From: Pseudomonadota bacterium
Lineage (GTDB): Bacteria > Myxococcota > UBA9042 > PHBI01
Direction: 5' to 3'
Length of the DNA: 10,920 bases
Assembly: GCA_005772945.1 (NCBI GenBank)
Contig: SXIE01000023.1
Location: 1 to 10,920 of the forward strand
The notes under the pieces were generated by a model. The model saw only the letters and a program-made list of their open reading frames with translations. It ran no database searches and was not told the origin of the DNA. A program made the position numbers and the translations under genes. Each line of letters begins with the position of its first letter. The first letter of the stretch is position 1. Shown one piece after another: positions 1 through 6,601 of the stretch.

Positions 1-1884
1 CACGGCCAGCACGTGCGGCACGGCCAAGAGCGGCGGGTCGCTCGCGAGCCATTCCTCGGCCACGCGGCGGACCTCGCCGCCGGTCTCCTCGAGCGCCTGC
101 GCCAAACGCCGATGATTCGCGCGCCGCAGAGCGGGCGTCAAACCCTGATAGACCGCGTCCCAGCGGGCCTCGTCGACCAGCGCGAGCGTCCCGTCCCCGC
201 GCGCCCGGACGACCCCATCCGCGACCAGCTTCGGCAGCATGCTGGCGGCGGCCCCGAGATGCGCGGTCAACGACGCCTCCGGGACGGCCTTGCGCACGAC
301 CGCGAGCAGCGCCTCGAGCGAGTGGTGATCGCGCCCGGCCACCGGCACGCTCGCCTTCGGAAACCACGCATAGCCCTCGCCGCGCCGCGCGATCTTGCCG
401 GACCGATAGAGCGCCCCGAGCGCCTCGAAGAGCGCCGCCGGTGTGGCCGGCAGGGTCGCCGGATCGCGTTCCCAGGGCGCGCCGATGGCGCCGATCGCGC
501 GCGCGACCCACGACCCGATCGCGTCGTTCGACCAGCTCTGCAGCCGCATCATCACGACTCCGGGACGCCCCTCGAGCCCTTCTGGCAGCCGCGCGTCGGC
601 CCGCTGTCGCGTCGCGACGAGCTTGACCGCCGACCGCGAAGCGACGAGCGCCATCAAGGCCCGGAGCGATGCATCGTCGGCCTGGTCGATCTGCTCGGCC
701 ACGACCAGCATCGGTCGCCGGGTGTCCTTGGGCGCGGTCGCCAGCCCGGCCAAGAGGGCTCCGGCCGAATGCGCCTCACTGCGGCTCTCGAAGCGGACCG
801 CAACGATGCGCCAGTGCGCCGTCGCGGCCGCATCGAGGATCGGCCCGAGGAGTCGCCGCGCGAAGTAGCCGGGCGGCGCATCCAGGACGTAGGCCCAGCC
901 CGGCTCATTGGAGAACACGCGCCGCGAGAGGCGCTCGATCTCGCTGCGCCACGGTAGCGGCACGGTCAGGAGTCGCGCCAGAAACGCCTCCGGCGGCTCG
1001 ACGACCCCATCCAGGCCGGTCGCTTCCTGAAGCAGCCCGAACGCCTCCTCCGCGGTTTGCGGCCGCTCGCTCGCATCGGCCGCGAGGAGGCGTCGGATGA
1101 GGGTCGCCATGCGCGGCGGGCAGCTCGGAACGCTCAGCGGCGGAACCGGCCCCACGGTGCGCGCCGCGTGGAGCGCCTCGACCTCGGTGAGATCCCACGG
1201 GCGCCGCCCCTCGACGAGCTCGAACAGCAGAAGTCCCACCGCATAGAGATCCATGCGCCCGTCGCGTGGCTCGCCGCGCAGCAGCTCGGGCGCCGCATAC
1301 TCGGGCGTCCCGACGAGCTCGTCGCCGACCGGCGTCATGCGCCGCGTGGCCACGCCGAAGTCGAGGATCCAGGCCTGCAGTCCCTCGGGTCGCTCGAGGA
1401 CGAGGACGTTCGCCGGCTTCACGTCACCATGCACCCACCCCTGCCGATGCACGTGATCGAGTGCCTGGAGGAGCGCCGCACCGATCCGCGCGACCGTTCG
1501 CGGCGGAACACCGCGCGGATGCTGCTCGGCAAAATTCGGAAGCGGGATCCCGCCGAGCGGCTCGAGCGTGAAATAGGGGCACAGGACGCCCTGCTCGTCG
1601 GCAAAACCGAGCTCGAACGCGCGCGGGACCCCCGGATGTGCGAGGCATCGCAAGACCTGAAACTCGCGGACGAAGTCGGCGCTCGCATCGGCAAAAGCCG
1701 GCAGGAGCCTCTTGAGCGCGACCTTGCGGCCGTCCTGCAAGAGGTCCTCGGCCAGGTGCACGCGCCCCATCCCGCCTTCGCCGAGCGTTCGCAGGATCCT
1801 GAAGCGTCCGTCCCAGACCACGGGCTCCTCGGCGGCGGCCTCGCCGTCGGGGCCGCGACCAGGCCAGCGACGGCGCTCGTTCAT
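1..1884 (-). CDS. Ser/Thr protein kinase with degenerate AAA/STAND-like ATPase region (PknK-type), 3' end outside window
   Basis: 628 residues are visible and there is no stop before the window edge, so the C-terminus is missing. Residues about 28-290 are a Hanks-type kinase: glycine loop GEGGMGRV (35-42), VALK with lysine 58, candidate helix-C glutamate 74, catalytic loop HGDVKPANVL (152-161), DFG (175-177) and AAPE (197-200). The residue before the catalytic Asp is Gly rather than Arg, so it is a non-RD kinase. The next part resembles the AAA_16/STAND region of PknK-like kinases: SEIERL, then APPGYFARRL where a Walker A would be (about 333-345), then MLVVAEQIDQADDASL where Walker B would be (about 388-403), then a helical segment with RRANHRRLAQALEETG, typical of the stretch before TPR repeats. 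Both nucleotide motifs have lost their key residues. The ATG overlaps the upstream gene's stop (ATGA), indicating translational coupling. No membrane segment is visible. Kinase activity is well supported; the substrate is unknown. Confidence 0.93.
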   Translation of the reverse strand, partial: MNERRRWPGRGPDGEAAAEEPVVWDGRFRILRTLGEGGMGRVHLAEDLLQDGRKVALKRLLPAFADASADFVREFQVLRCLAHPGVPRAFELGFADEQGVLCPYFTLEPLGGIPLPNFAEQHPRGVPPRTVARIGAALLQALDHVHRQGWVHGDVKPANVLVLERPEGLQAWILDFGVATRRMTPVGDELVGTPEYAAPELLRGEPRDGRMDLYAVGLLLFELVEGRRPWDLTEVEALHAARTVGPVPPLSVPSCPPRMATLIRRLLAADASERPQTAEEAFGLLQEATGLDGVVEPPEAFLARLLTVPLPWRSEIERLSRRVFSNEPGWAYVLDAPPGYFARRLLGPILDAAATAHWRIVAVRFESRSEAHSAGALLAGLATAPKDTRRPMLVVAEQIDQADDASLRALMALVASRSAVKLVATRQRADARLPEGLEGRPGVVMMRLQSWSNDAIGSWVARAIGAIGAPWERDPATLPATPAALFEALGALYRSGKIARRGEGYAWFPKASVPVAGRDHHSLEALLAVVRKAVPEASLTAHLGAAASMLPKLVADGVVRARGDGTLALVDEARWDAVYQGLTPALRRANHRRLAQALEETGGEVRRVAEEWLASDPPLLAVPHVLAV

Positions 1885-2687
1885 CGCGCGCCGACGAGCC
1901 CGAGCCAACAGGGAACGAGGCGCTCGAGATCGCGCTCGATCGCCACCAGCGCACCATGCAGCGGGGGCGACGGACGCGGCAACGCATAGACCTTGGTCAC
2001 GGCGCCCTCGCCGACGACAAAGCCCGCCGCGTCGAACGCAGCACGCTCATCCGATCCGAGATTCAAGGTCTCGCGCAGGCCCACGACCAGCGCCACGCGC
2101 AGCTCCGCGGCCGCCAGCACGACCTCGAGATGCGGCCGATCAGCGAAGCACGCCGGAGCCTCGACCCCCTCGCCCCAGGCGATGCGAATATCCTCGATGC
2201 GACCGTCCACATCGAGATCGATCCGCCACGGCGAGGTCCGCAACTTCTCGTCGTCGTGGGGGTGCAGGCGCCCGCCCGACAGGCGCGTGAGCGCGGGAAC
2301 GAGGACATCGTTGAGTTCGAGAAGTGCGTCGCGCAGCTTGAGCCGATCGAGGTTGCGCGCCGCGTCTCGGACTCCGTCCACGAGCGCGTCGAGCGCCTCG
2401 GCCGGCACCCACGGGTGCTCACCCAACGAGGCGGCCGTCAGATGGTCCCGCGGCGACCGCTTGGGAGGCACCACGACGACTGGCTCGGGGGCGTGCGGCA
2501 GCAGCTCTTTCGGGTTCGCAGTCGCGCGCGAGCCCAGCCACTGAAGGACCTGCGCGGTGACGAAGCGCGGCTCCCCGTCCAGCAACGCGCGCGGTAGATC
2601 GGTTCGCTCGAGGAGCGCCTGCACGCTTGCCGGCGTGGTCTTGAGAACGCGCGCCAAATCGTCGACCGTCAAAACGGGGTCTGTCAT
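1881..2687 (-). CDS. Protein of unknown function with possible N-terminal HTH_17/MerR-like domain, operon partner of kinase
   Basis: 268 aa. I do not recognise the full protein. Residues about 6-52 (LTVDDLARVLKTTPASVQAL, then a hinge, then RFVTAQVLQWL) look like the small winged helix-turn-helix of excisionase/MerR-type proteins (HTH_17). A Pro/Val-rich linker (about 58-80) follows, then a mixed helical and strand region with a helical stretch at about 98-135 and a strand-like WRIDLDVDGRIEDIRIAWG segment. There is no signal peptide or membrane segment, so it is probably cytoplasmic. The start is chosen from AGGA 7 nt upstream of the ATG. Its stop overlaps the kinase start (ATGA), so the two are almost certainly co-translated. 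It may be a kinase substrate, scaffold or DNA-binding output, but this is inference from position. The gene is real by G/C third-position bias; the function call is weak. Confidence 0.8.
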   Translation of the reverse strand: MTDPVLTVDDLARVLKTTPASVQALLERTDLPRALLDGEPRFVTAQVLQWLGSRATANPKELLPHAPEPVVVVPPKRSPRDHLTAASLGEHPWVPAEALDALVDGVRDAARNLDRLKLRDALLELNDVLVPALTRLSGGRLHPHDDEKLRTSPWRIDLDVDGRIEDIRIAWGEGVEAPACFADRPHLEVVLAAAELRVALVVGLRETLNLGSDERAAFDAAGFVVGEGAVTKVYALPRPSPPLHGALVAIERDLERLVPCWLGLVGAR

Positions 2688-2706
2688 AGCGTCATCCTAA
2701 ACGCTA
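2687..2706 (-). promoter_or_regulatory. Small hairpin presenting the ribosome binding site in its loop
   Basis: On the minus-strand RNA, UAGCGU (2706-2701) can pair with ACGCUA (2692-2687), leaving the 8-nt loop UUAGGAUG, which contains the AGGA Shine-Dalgarno element of the 268-aa gene. The A of its start codon lies in the stem. A three-codon open frame (ATG ACG CTA TGA, from 2697) ends over the true ATG. The pairing is seen directly; a role in controlling translation is inference. Confidence 0.45.
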
Positions 2707-2718
2707 CCCCCCAAAGCA

Positions 2719-2753
2719 CCAAGCGCTCCCTGGCGGAACCAGGAAGCGCTTGG
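2719..2753 (-). terminator. 15-bp hairpin: terminator of the WXXGXW gene or leader hairpin of the kinase operon
   Basis: Arms 2719-2733 and 2739-2753 pair over 15 bp around a 5-nt loop. The single non-Watson-Crick position is a G-U wobble in the minus-strand RNA but an A-C mismatch on the plus strand, so the structure belongs to a minus-strand transcript. It is followed by UGCUUUGG, a poor U-tract. It lies 75 nt after the stop of the WXXGXW gene and 31 nt before the start of the 268-aa gene. It may terminate the first transcript, attenuate read-through into the kinase operon, or be part of that operon's leader. Confidence 0.6.
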
Positions 2754-2827
2754 CGGATTCGTTGCCCGGGGCGTTGCGCCGGTGCGGCGCGCGATCGGAC
2801 CCGGACGATGCGCCGGAGTTACGGCGA

Positions 2828-4372
2828 TTAGCGGCGACCGTGCCCAGGGCGCGCCGGCGTGCGGCCGCCAGGGACTGGACGCGCCGGCGTCTTGCCATGG
2901 GCGGGCGCCGGCACGGGCTGTACCGAGCGCTGCGGTGACTTGGCCGGCGGGAGCCGGTTCCAGCTCTGATGCGACCCCTCGCGCGCTTCGCGTGCGCGGC
3001 TCCCACGGTCTGTCGGCTGCTCGTTGCGCGGGGGCTGGTAGTTCAGTTTCCGCTCGGGCTGCGTCGGACGTCGCACCGGCTGCGCCTGGGGCGCAGGGGC
3101 CGCGGGGGTCGCAGGGGTCCACGTGTGCGGCGCGCGCTTGGGGCTCGCCGGTTGCTGATAGCTCGGCTGGACCGGACGCGGTTGGGTCGGTTGCCGTTCG
3201 CTGCGACGACCGTCGTCGCGAGGAGGCTGCGCTCCGCGATCGACACGGCTCGCGCCCTGACGGCCATCGTGAGGACGCGCCGATCCGTTGTCGACCGGGG
3301 GACGCGTCGCCTGCGAGCCGCGCGGGGCGCTCCCCTGGTCGGCGCGGTAGCCCTCCCAGTTCCGGTCGTGACGGCGGCCGCCGTCGCGGTTGCCACCGTT
3401 GTAGCGGCCGTCATGGGCCTGCGCCGGCGCACGCTGGTACTCACGCGGCTGCGGACGGGCATGCATCGGGCGCGGGTGCGGCGTCGTCGAGCGCATCGGA
3501 CGCGCGTGCGCCGTGGCATACGTGTGGTGCGCGGCGTAGCGCGCCTGCCAGACGCGGCGGTGGTGCCAGTTGTAGTTGTGACCGTGCTCCCAGCTGTAGT
3601 TGGCGTAGTAGGCAGATCGATAGCCCGCCGGAGCGCGCCACACGCCGTGATGCCAATAGCCAGGCGCCCAGCGCCCATGCGCCCACGCGGCGCCCACCCA
3701 GCTGTAGCCAGGCCGATAGCCGGGGCGCCAATAGCCGTCGTACCAGACGCCCGTCGTCGCGTAGCCGGGAACCCACACGAACCCGACGCGCGTCTCGACC
3801 GGCGCCCAGTAGCCTGCGTACCAAGCGCCGTCGGCAACGTACCCGTCGACCCACGTGTACCCAACGCGGGCTGGCTGCCGCCAATGGCCAAGCGTCCAAT
3901 AACCTTCGGGATTCACGTGACCGGCGACCCAAACGTAGCCGGGGCGAGCGATGAGCGGCCGCCAGTAACCCGTCTGATACGCGCCCCCGGCATACCCACC
4001 GTCGACCCACTCGTAACCGTCCTGGCGGTTCTCACGCCAGAAGCCCGGGTAGTAGCCGCCGTCGTCCTCGCGCCAGCCCCACTCCCAGGTGTAGCCATCG
4101 CGGGCTTGGATGGGCTCCCAATGCGCAGGCACATACGTGCCGTCTTCGTCGACGTAGGCATCGACCCAGGAGAAGCCGTCGCGCTGGACTTCGCGCGCGT
4201 AGCCTTCGATCCAGTTACCGTCGACGTCGTAATGCCCTTCGACCCACGCACCGTTGTCGGCGGCGTCGATGCGAGGCGGGCCCGCAAGCGCGATGGGCGC
4301 CGCGGCCGCGAGCGAACCGAGGCTCAGAGAGCCGACCAAGAGCCACCGGAGTCCGCGAAATGAAGTGCTCAT
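2828..4372 (-). CDS. Exported WXXGXW-repeat protein with long basic Pro/Arg/His/Gln-rich tail
   Basis: 514 aa from the chosen start. An in-frame ATG lies two codons upstream (4378), but GAGGAG (4386-4381) is only 2 nt from it and 8 nt from the ATG at 4372, so 4372 is preferred. The N-terminus is a signal peptide: basic FRGLRW, a hydrophobic LLVGSLSLGSLAAAAPI core and a likely cut after ALA, near residue 30. About 200 residues of imperfect tandem repeats follow, with the pattern GYxWVxGYxxxGxWxxGYWRPxxRxGY and a unit of about 21-25 residues, rich in Trp, Tyr and Gly. This fits the WXXGXW repeat family (PF12779). From about residue 280 to the end the protein is low-complexity, rich in Arg, Pro, His, Gln and Ala, and it ends in two TPARP motifs. 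Such proteins are usually small with one or two repeat pairs; this one is much longer. It probably acts in the periplasm or at the surface, function unknown. Confidence 0.88.
   Translation of the reverse strand: MSTSFRGLRWLLVGSLSLGSLAAAAPIALAGPPRIDAADNGAWVEGHYDVDGNWIEGYAREVQRDGFSWVDAYVDEDGTYVPAHWEPIQARDGYTWEWGWREDDGGYYPGFWRENRQDGYEWVDGGYAGGAYQTGYWRPLIARPGYVWVAGHVNPEGYWTLGHWRQPARVGYTWVDGYVADGAWYAGYWAPVETRVGFVWVPGYATTGVWYDGYWRPGYRPGYSWVGAAWAHGRWAPGYWHHGVWRAPAGYRSAYYANYSWEHGHNYNWHHRRVWQARYAAHHTYATAHARPMRSTTPHPRPMHARPQPREYQRAPAQAHDGRYNGGNRDGGRRHDRNWEGYRADQGSAPRGSQATRPPVDNGSARPHDGRQGASRVDRGAQPPRDDGRRSERQPTQPRPVQPSYQQPASPKRAPHTWTPATPAAPAPQAQPVRRPTQPERKLNYQPPRNEQPTDRGSRAREAREGSHQSWNRLPPAKSPQRSVQPVPAPAHGKTPARPVPGGRTPARPGHGRR
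3628..4255 (-). repeat. Tandem WXXGXW-type coding repeats
   Basis: About eight to nine imperfect units of 21-25 codons. Recurring segments encode GYWRP, YxWVxGY and GxWxxGYW. Units have diverged in DNA but keep the aromatic and glycine positions, which points to an old, selected protein repeat rather than a recent expansion. Confidence 0.75.
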
Positions 4373-4386
4373 CGCCATGTCTCCTC

Positions 4387-4599
4387 GGCCGCAGACTGCG
4401 CCACGGCTGCCGGGCCGTATACGCGACGCACATGGCGTAATTCAGAGAAATCCCGCGCGGCGGCCTGCAGCAAGGCGATCGCGATGCTGCGCCCGTGCCT
4501 TGGCGAAGGGGTCGGCGGCGCAAGTCGCGACGCGTGACACGCGGCGCCCGGGCTGCGAAGAAGCGCCTATCGCGCGGCCCCGGGGCGCACGCCGAGCGA
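4387..4599. other. Intergenic region between lipoprotein stop and WXXGXW gene
   Basis: About 210 bases with no convincing gene. It contains a small AT-rich island near 4438-4452 that may belong to the WXXGXW promoter, and GC-rich short palindromes such as GCCCCGGGGC near 4577-4586. No clear hairpin plus U-tract follows the lipoprotein gene. Confidence 0.5.
4416..4445 (-). promoter_or_regulatory. Weak sigma-70-like promoter candidate for WXXGXW gene
   Basis: On the minus strand, CTGAAT (4445-4440, 3 of 6 to TTGACA) and TATACG (4421-4416, 4 of 6 to TATAAT) are 18 nt apart. The second box lies about 43 nt before the chosen ATG. The match is poor and myxobacterial promoters often differ from consensus, so this is only a candidate. 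Confidence 0.25.
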
Positions 4600-5337
4600 T
4601 CAGCCGCCGATGTTGACGGCGGTGGCGGTCAGCACGAACTCGGTTGCCTCGCCCTGGGCCTTCGTCGGATCCTCGCCACCGTCCTCGGCGAGGTGCTTGG
4701 CTTGCGCGGCGGTGAAGGTCTTGGCCTTGATCGTGCCCTCGACGTTGACGGCCTTGCCCTCGGCGTCGAGCGGAATCGTGAAGGCGTGGTCCTTCATGAT
4801 GACGCGCGCGCTCTTGTCGCCGTCCTTCACGACCATCCAGCAGCCCATCTTCTTGCAGACTTTCTCGATCTTGCCGGACACGCGCACGGCCGCGTCGGCT
4901 GGCGGGGCGCTCGCGAGTACCACCGCGAGCGGCTTGGTCTCAGGGATCGCGAAGGCCTGGCCGAAGTGAAGCGCGTCGCCGTCCTTGGTAGGGCCCGCGG
5001 CGGCCGGCTTGTCGTGGCCGCAGCCTTCCGCGTGCGCGCCCTCGAGACCTGCACCCTTCATCTCTTCGTCGAACGGGCAGTCTTTCTCGTTCGCCTGCGC
5101 GCCGTTCGCGCCGCATGCGACGTGGTCACCGCCGGCCTTGGCGACCTGCTCGCCGGCGGCCTTGGCAACCGGTGCGGGTGCGGGCGCGGGCGCGGGTGCG
5201 GGCGCGGACGCGACGGTCTTCTGCTCGACCTGGGGTTGCTGGCCGGCCGGTACGGGGGTGGGGTCGGTCTTCGAGCCGCAGGCGGCGATGACGAGGGTGC
5301 CGAGCAGACCAGAGAGCTTGACTGAAGTGCCTTGCAT
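4600..5337 (-). CDS. DUF4920-domain lipoprotein with Cys/His-rich insert
   Basis: 245 aa. The start at 5337 is chosen because GGAGG lies 5 nt upstream and it gives a clean lipoprotein signal: short basic N-region, LSGLLGTLVI core and lipobox VIAAC with Cys20. In-frame codons upstream would add a long GC-rich leader that looks noncoding. After the lipid anchor come a Pro/Ala linker (about 24-57, with repeated PA at 45-56), then a Cys/His-rich segment with His72, Cys75, Cys87, His102, Cys106 and His108, then a C-terminal DUF4920-like domain (about 120-245) with the family signature VSGKIEKVCKKMGCWMVVKDG (Cys161, Cys166, Trp167) and KDHAFTIP (His184). DUF4920 proteins are periplasmic or membrane-anchored and uncharacterised; the conserved Cys pair suggests metal or redox chemistry, which is inference. 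It is transcribed divergently from mutY. Confidence 0.88.
   Translation of the reverse strand: MQGTSVKLSGLLGTLVIAACGSKTDPTPVPAGQQPQVEQKTVASAPAPAPAPAPAPVAKAAGEQVAKAGGDHVACGANGAQANEKDCPFDEEMKGAGLEGAHAEGCGHDKPAAAGPTKDGDALHFGQAFAIPETKPLAVVLASAPPADAAVRVSGKIEKVCKKMGCWMVVKDGDKSARVIMKDHAFTIPLDAEGKAVNVEGTIKAKTFTAAQAKHLAEDGGEDPTKAQGEATEFVLTATAVNIGG
5171..5206 (-). repeat. Six-unit hexanucleotide repeat encoding (Ala-Pro)n linker
   Basis: Six tandem units of GGTGCG or GGCGCG on the plus strand, followed by a variant GACGCG. They encode the alternating Pro-Ala linker of the lipoprotein. Units change length by whole codons, so slippage would alter linker length without shifting the frame. Confidence 0.7.
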
Positions 5338-5342
5338 GTGTG

Positions 5343-5372
5343 CCTCCGCGATGGGCATCGCTTGGGCGATGC
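5343..5372 (-). promoter_or_regulatory. 5' leader with two mutually exclusive hairpins next to the lipoprotein RBS
   Basis: In the minus-strand RNA, GCAUCGC (5372-5366) pairs perfectly with GCGAUGC (5361-5355) around the loop CCAA. The same GCGAU can instead pair with AUCGC (5352-5348), which directly abuts the GGAGG ribosome binding site (5347-5343). The two stems share an arm and cannot coexist. The arms could also form a DNA operator. Any regulatory role is inferred. Confidence 0.45.
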
Positions 5373-5385
5373 ATGTCGGCCGCGG

Positions 5386-5414
5386 ACGATGGCCGGGTGC
5401 TTGGAGGCTGTCAA
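5386..5414 (-). promoter_or_regulatory. Candidate sigma-70 promoter for the DUF4920 lipoprotein gene
   Basis: A perfect TTGACA (5414-5409, minus strand) is followed after 17 nt by CATCGT (5391-5386), a weak -10 match. It lies about 50 nt upstream of the chosen ATG, with the leader hairpins between. The -35 and spacing are good; the -10 is poor. Confidence 0.35.
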
Positions 5415-5500
5415 TGATTAGCCGCAGGGGCCGCAGGGGCTTTCGCCGATTGGCCGAGAGCAAGCTACGCGCCCGCACGCGCATCGTGTAGGGTCGCTCC

Positions 5501-6601
5501 GTGAAGGGTATCCGGCAGCTGCAGACCGCGCTTGCGACCTGGTTCCAGGCGGTCCGCCGCTCGCTACCGTGGCGCGACGTGCCGACGCCGTACCGGGTCT
5601 GGGTCTCGGAGGTGATGCTCCAGCAGACCCAGGTTCAGACCGTGATTCCGTATTTCGAGCGCTTCATGGAGGCGTTTCCGAACGTCGGGGCACTGGCCGG
5701 CGCGAGCGACGACGAGGTCATGCAGCGCTGGGCGGGGCTGGGATACTATCGGCGCGCGCGCATGCTGCATGCGGCCGCCAAGGCACTCACGGCGGATGGG
5801 CGCGAAGAGCTGCCGCGGACCGTCGTCGAGCTCCAAGCGCTGCCGGGGATCGGGCGGTACTCGGCGGGCGCCATCGCGTCGATCGCGTATGGCGTTCCGG
5901 CGCCAGTCCTGGATGGGAATGTGGCGCGGGTCTTGGCCCGCATGCTCGCGCTCGAGCTCGAGGCGGACGGGACCGAAGGGCTGCGCGTGCTCTGGGCCGA
6001 GGCTGCGAGGCTCGTGCCGCACGATGACCCGTCGACGCACAACCAGGCGCTGATGGAACTCGGGGCATTGGTTTGTACACCAACGAATCCGAAGTGCGAG
6101 CTCTGTCCGTGGACGGTGTGGTGCGCGGCGCGGGCGGCCGGTGCGATGGAGGCGTATCCGAAGAAGCGCCCCAAGCGCGCGCCGTTGGCAGTTCGCGCGG
6201 TGGCGGGGCTCGTGACGCGTGGCGCGGGCGACAGCGCGGTGCTGCTCGCGCGGCGGCCGACGGGCGGCCTTCTCGGTGGGCTCTGGGAGCTCCCGGGCAT
6301 CGAGCTCGGCGAGGCGGACGAAGCGCCCGAGGGTGCGCCCGGGCTTGCGTTGGTCGGCGCGTTTCGCGCACGGCTTGGGATGGCCGTGGAAGTGGGCGCG
6401 CAGCTGGCGACGGTCACGCACCAGTTCACGCATCGCACGTTGACGCTCGAGCTGTTTCGCGCGCACCGCTTGAAGCGGGAGGTCCCGGCGCTCGCGTGGT
6501 ACACGGACTGGCGCTGGGTGGCGCGCGAGCGGGCGGCCGAGGATGTGCCGCTGTCGACGCTCGCGAAGAAGGTGCTGGCCGCGAGTCGAGGTGGAGCGTG
6601 A
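5501..6601 (+). CDS. mutY: A/G-specific adenine DNA glycosylase MutY
   Basis: 366 aa, the normal family length. MutY removes adenine mispaired with 8-oxoguanine in base-excision repair. Residues about 1-215 form the helix-hairpin-helix glycosylase domain: SEVMLQQTQV with catalytic Glu37, the hairpin LPGIGRYSAGAI (114-125) and VLDGNV with Asp138, at the same positions as in E. coli MutY. The [4Fe-4S] ligands are Cys192, Cys199, Cys202 and Cys208 (C-X6-C-X2-C-X5-C). The C-terminal domain is the NUDIX-like 8-oxoG recognition module, with GGLWELPG and THQFTHRTL; the usual FSH of the recognition loop is FTH here, a conservative change. The start is GTG with a modest AGGG upstream. The stop overlaps the next gene's start (GTGA), so the two are co-translated. 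Confidence 0.97.
   Translation: MKGIRQLQTALATWFQAVRRSLPWRDVPTPYRVWVSEVMLQQTQVQTVIPYFERFMEAFPNVGALAGASDDEVMQRWAGLGYYRRARMLHAAAKALTADGREELPRTVVELQALPGIGRYSAGAIASIAYGVPAPVLDGNVARVLARMLALELEADGTEGLRVLWAEAARLVPHDDPSTHNQALMELGALVCTPTNPKCELCPWTVWCAARAAGAMEAYPKKRPKRAPLAVRAVAGLVTRGAGDSAVLLARRPTGGLLGGLWELPGIELGEADEAPEGAPGLALVGAFRARLGMAVEVGAQLATVTHQFTHRTLTLELFRAHRLKREVPALAWYTDWRWVARERAAEDVPLSTLAKKVLAASRGGA
6072..6088 (+). repeat. 17-bp exact repeat, copy 1 (in mutY Fe-S loop)
   Basis: TTTGTACACCAACGAAT is identical to 10212-10228. It encodes CTPTN, beginning with Fe-S ligand Cys192 of MutY. It is unusually AT-rich for this gene. Confidence 0.7.

Noticed and set aside
13..957. 314-codon open frame on the plus strand at the left edge
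   Set aside because: Antisense to the ATPase-like part of the kinase protein, whose frame is continuous from the kinase motifs.
2969..4363. 464-codon open frame on the plus strand opposite the WXXGXW gene
   Set aside because: It is antisense to a gene with signal peptide, RBS and family repeats; its product is an Arg/Val/Pro-rich string with no domain, as expected for a GC-rich shadow.
5422..5439. Tandem 9-bp repeat CCGCAGGGG x2 upstream of mutY
   Set aside because: Two short GC-rich copies only; no promoter or iteron pattern can be supported.
6073..6597. N-terminal extension of the flavoprotein frame inside mutY
   Set aside because: The extension is low-complexity and overlaps mutY out of frame; GTG 6598 has an RBS, a GTGA overlap and the family N-terminus.
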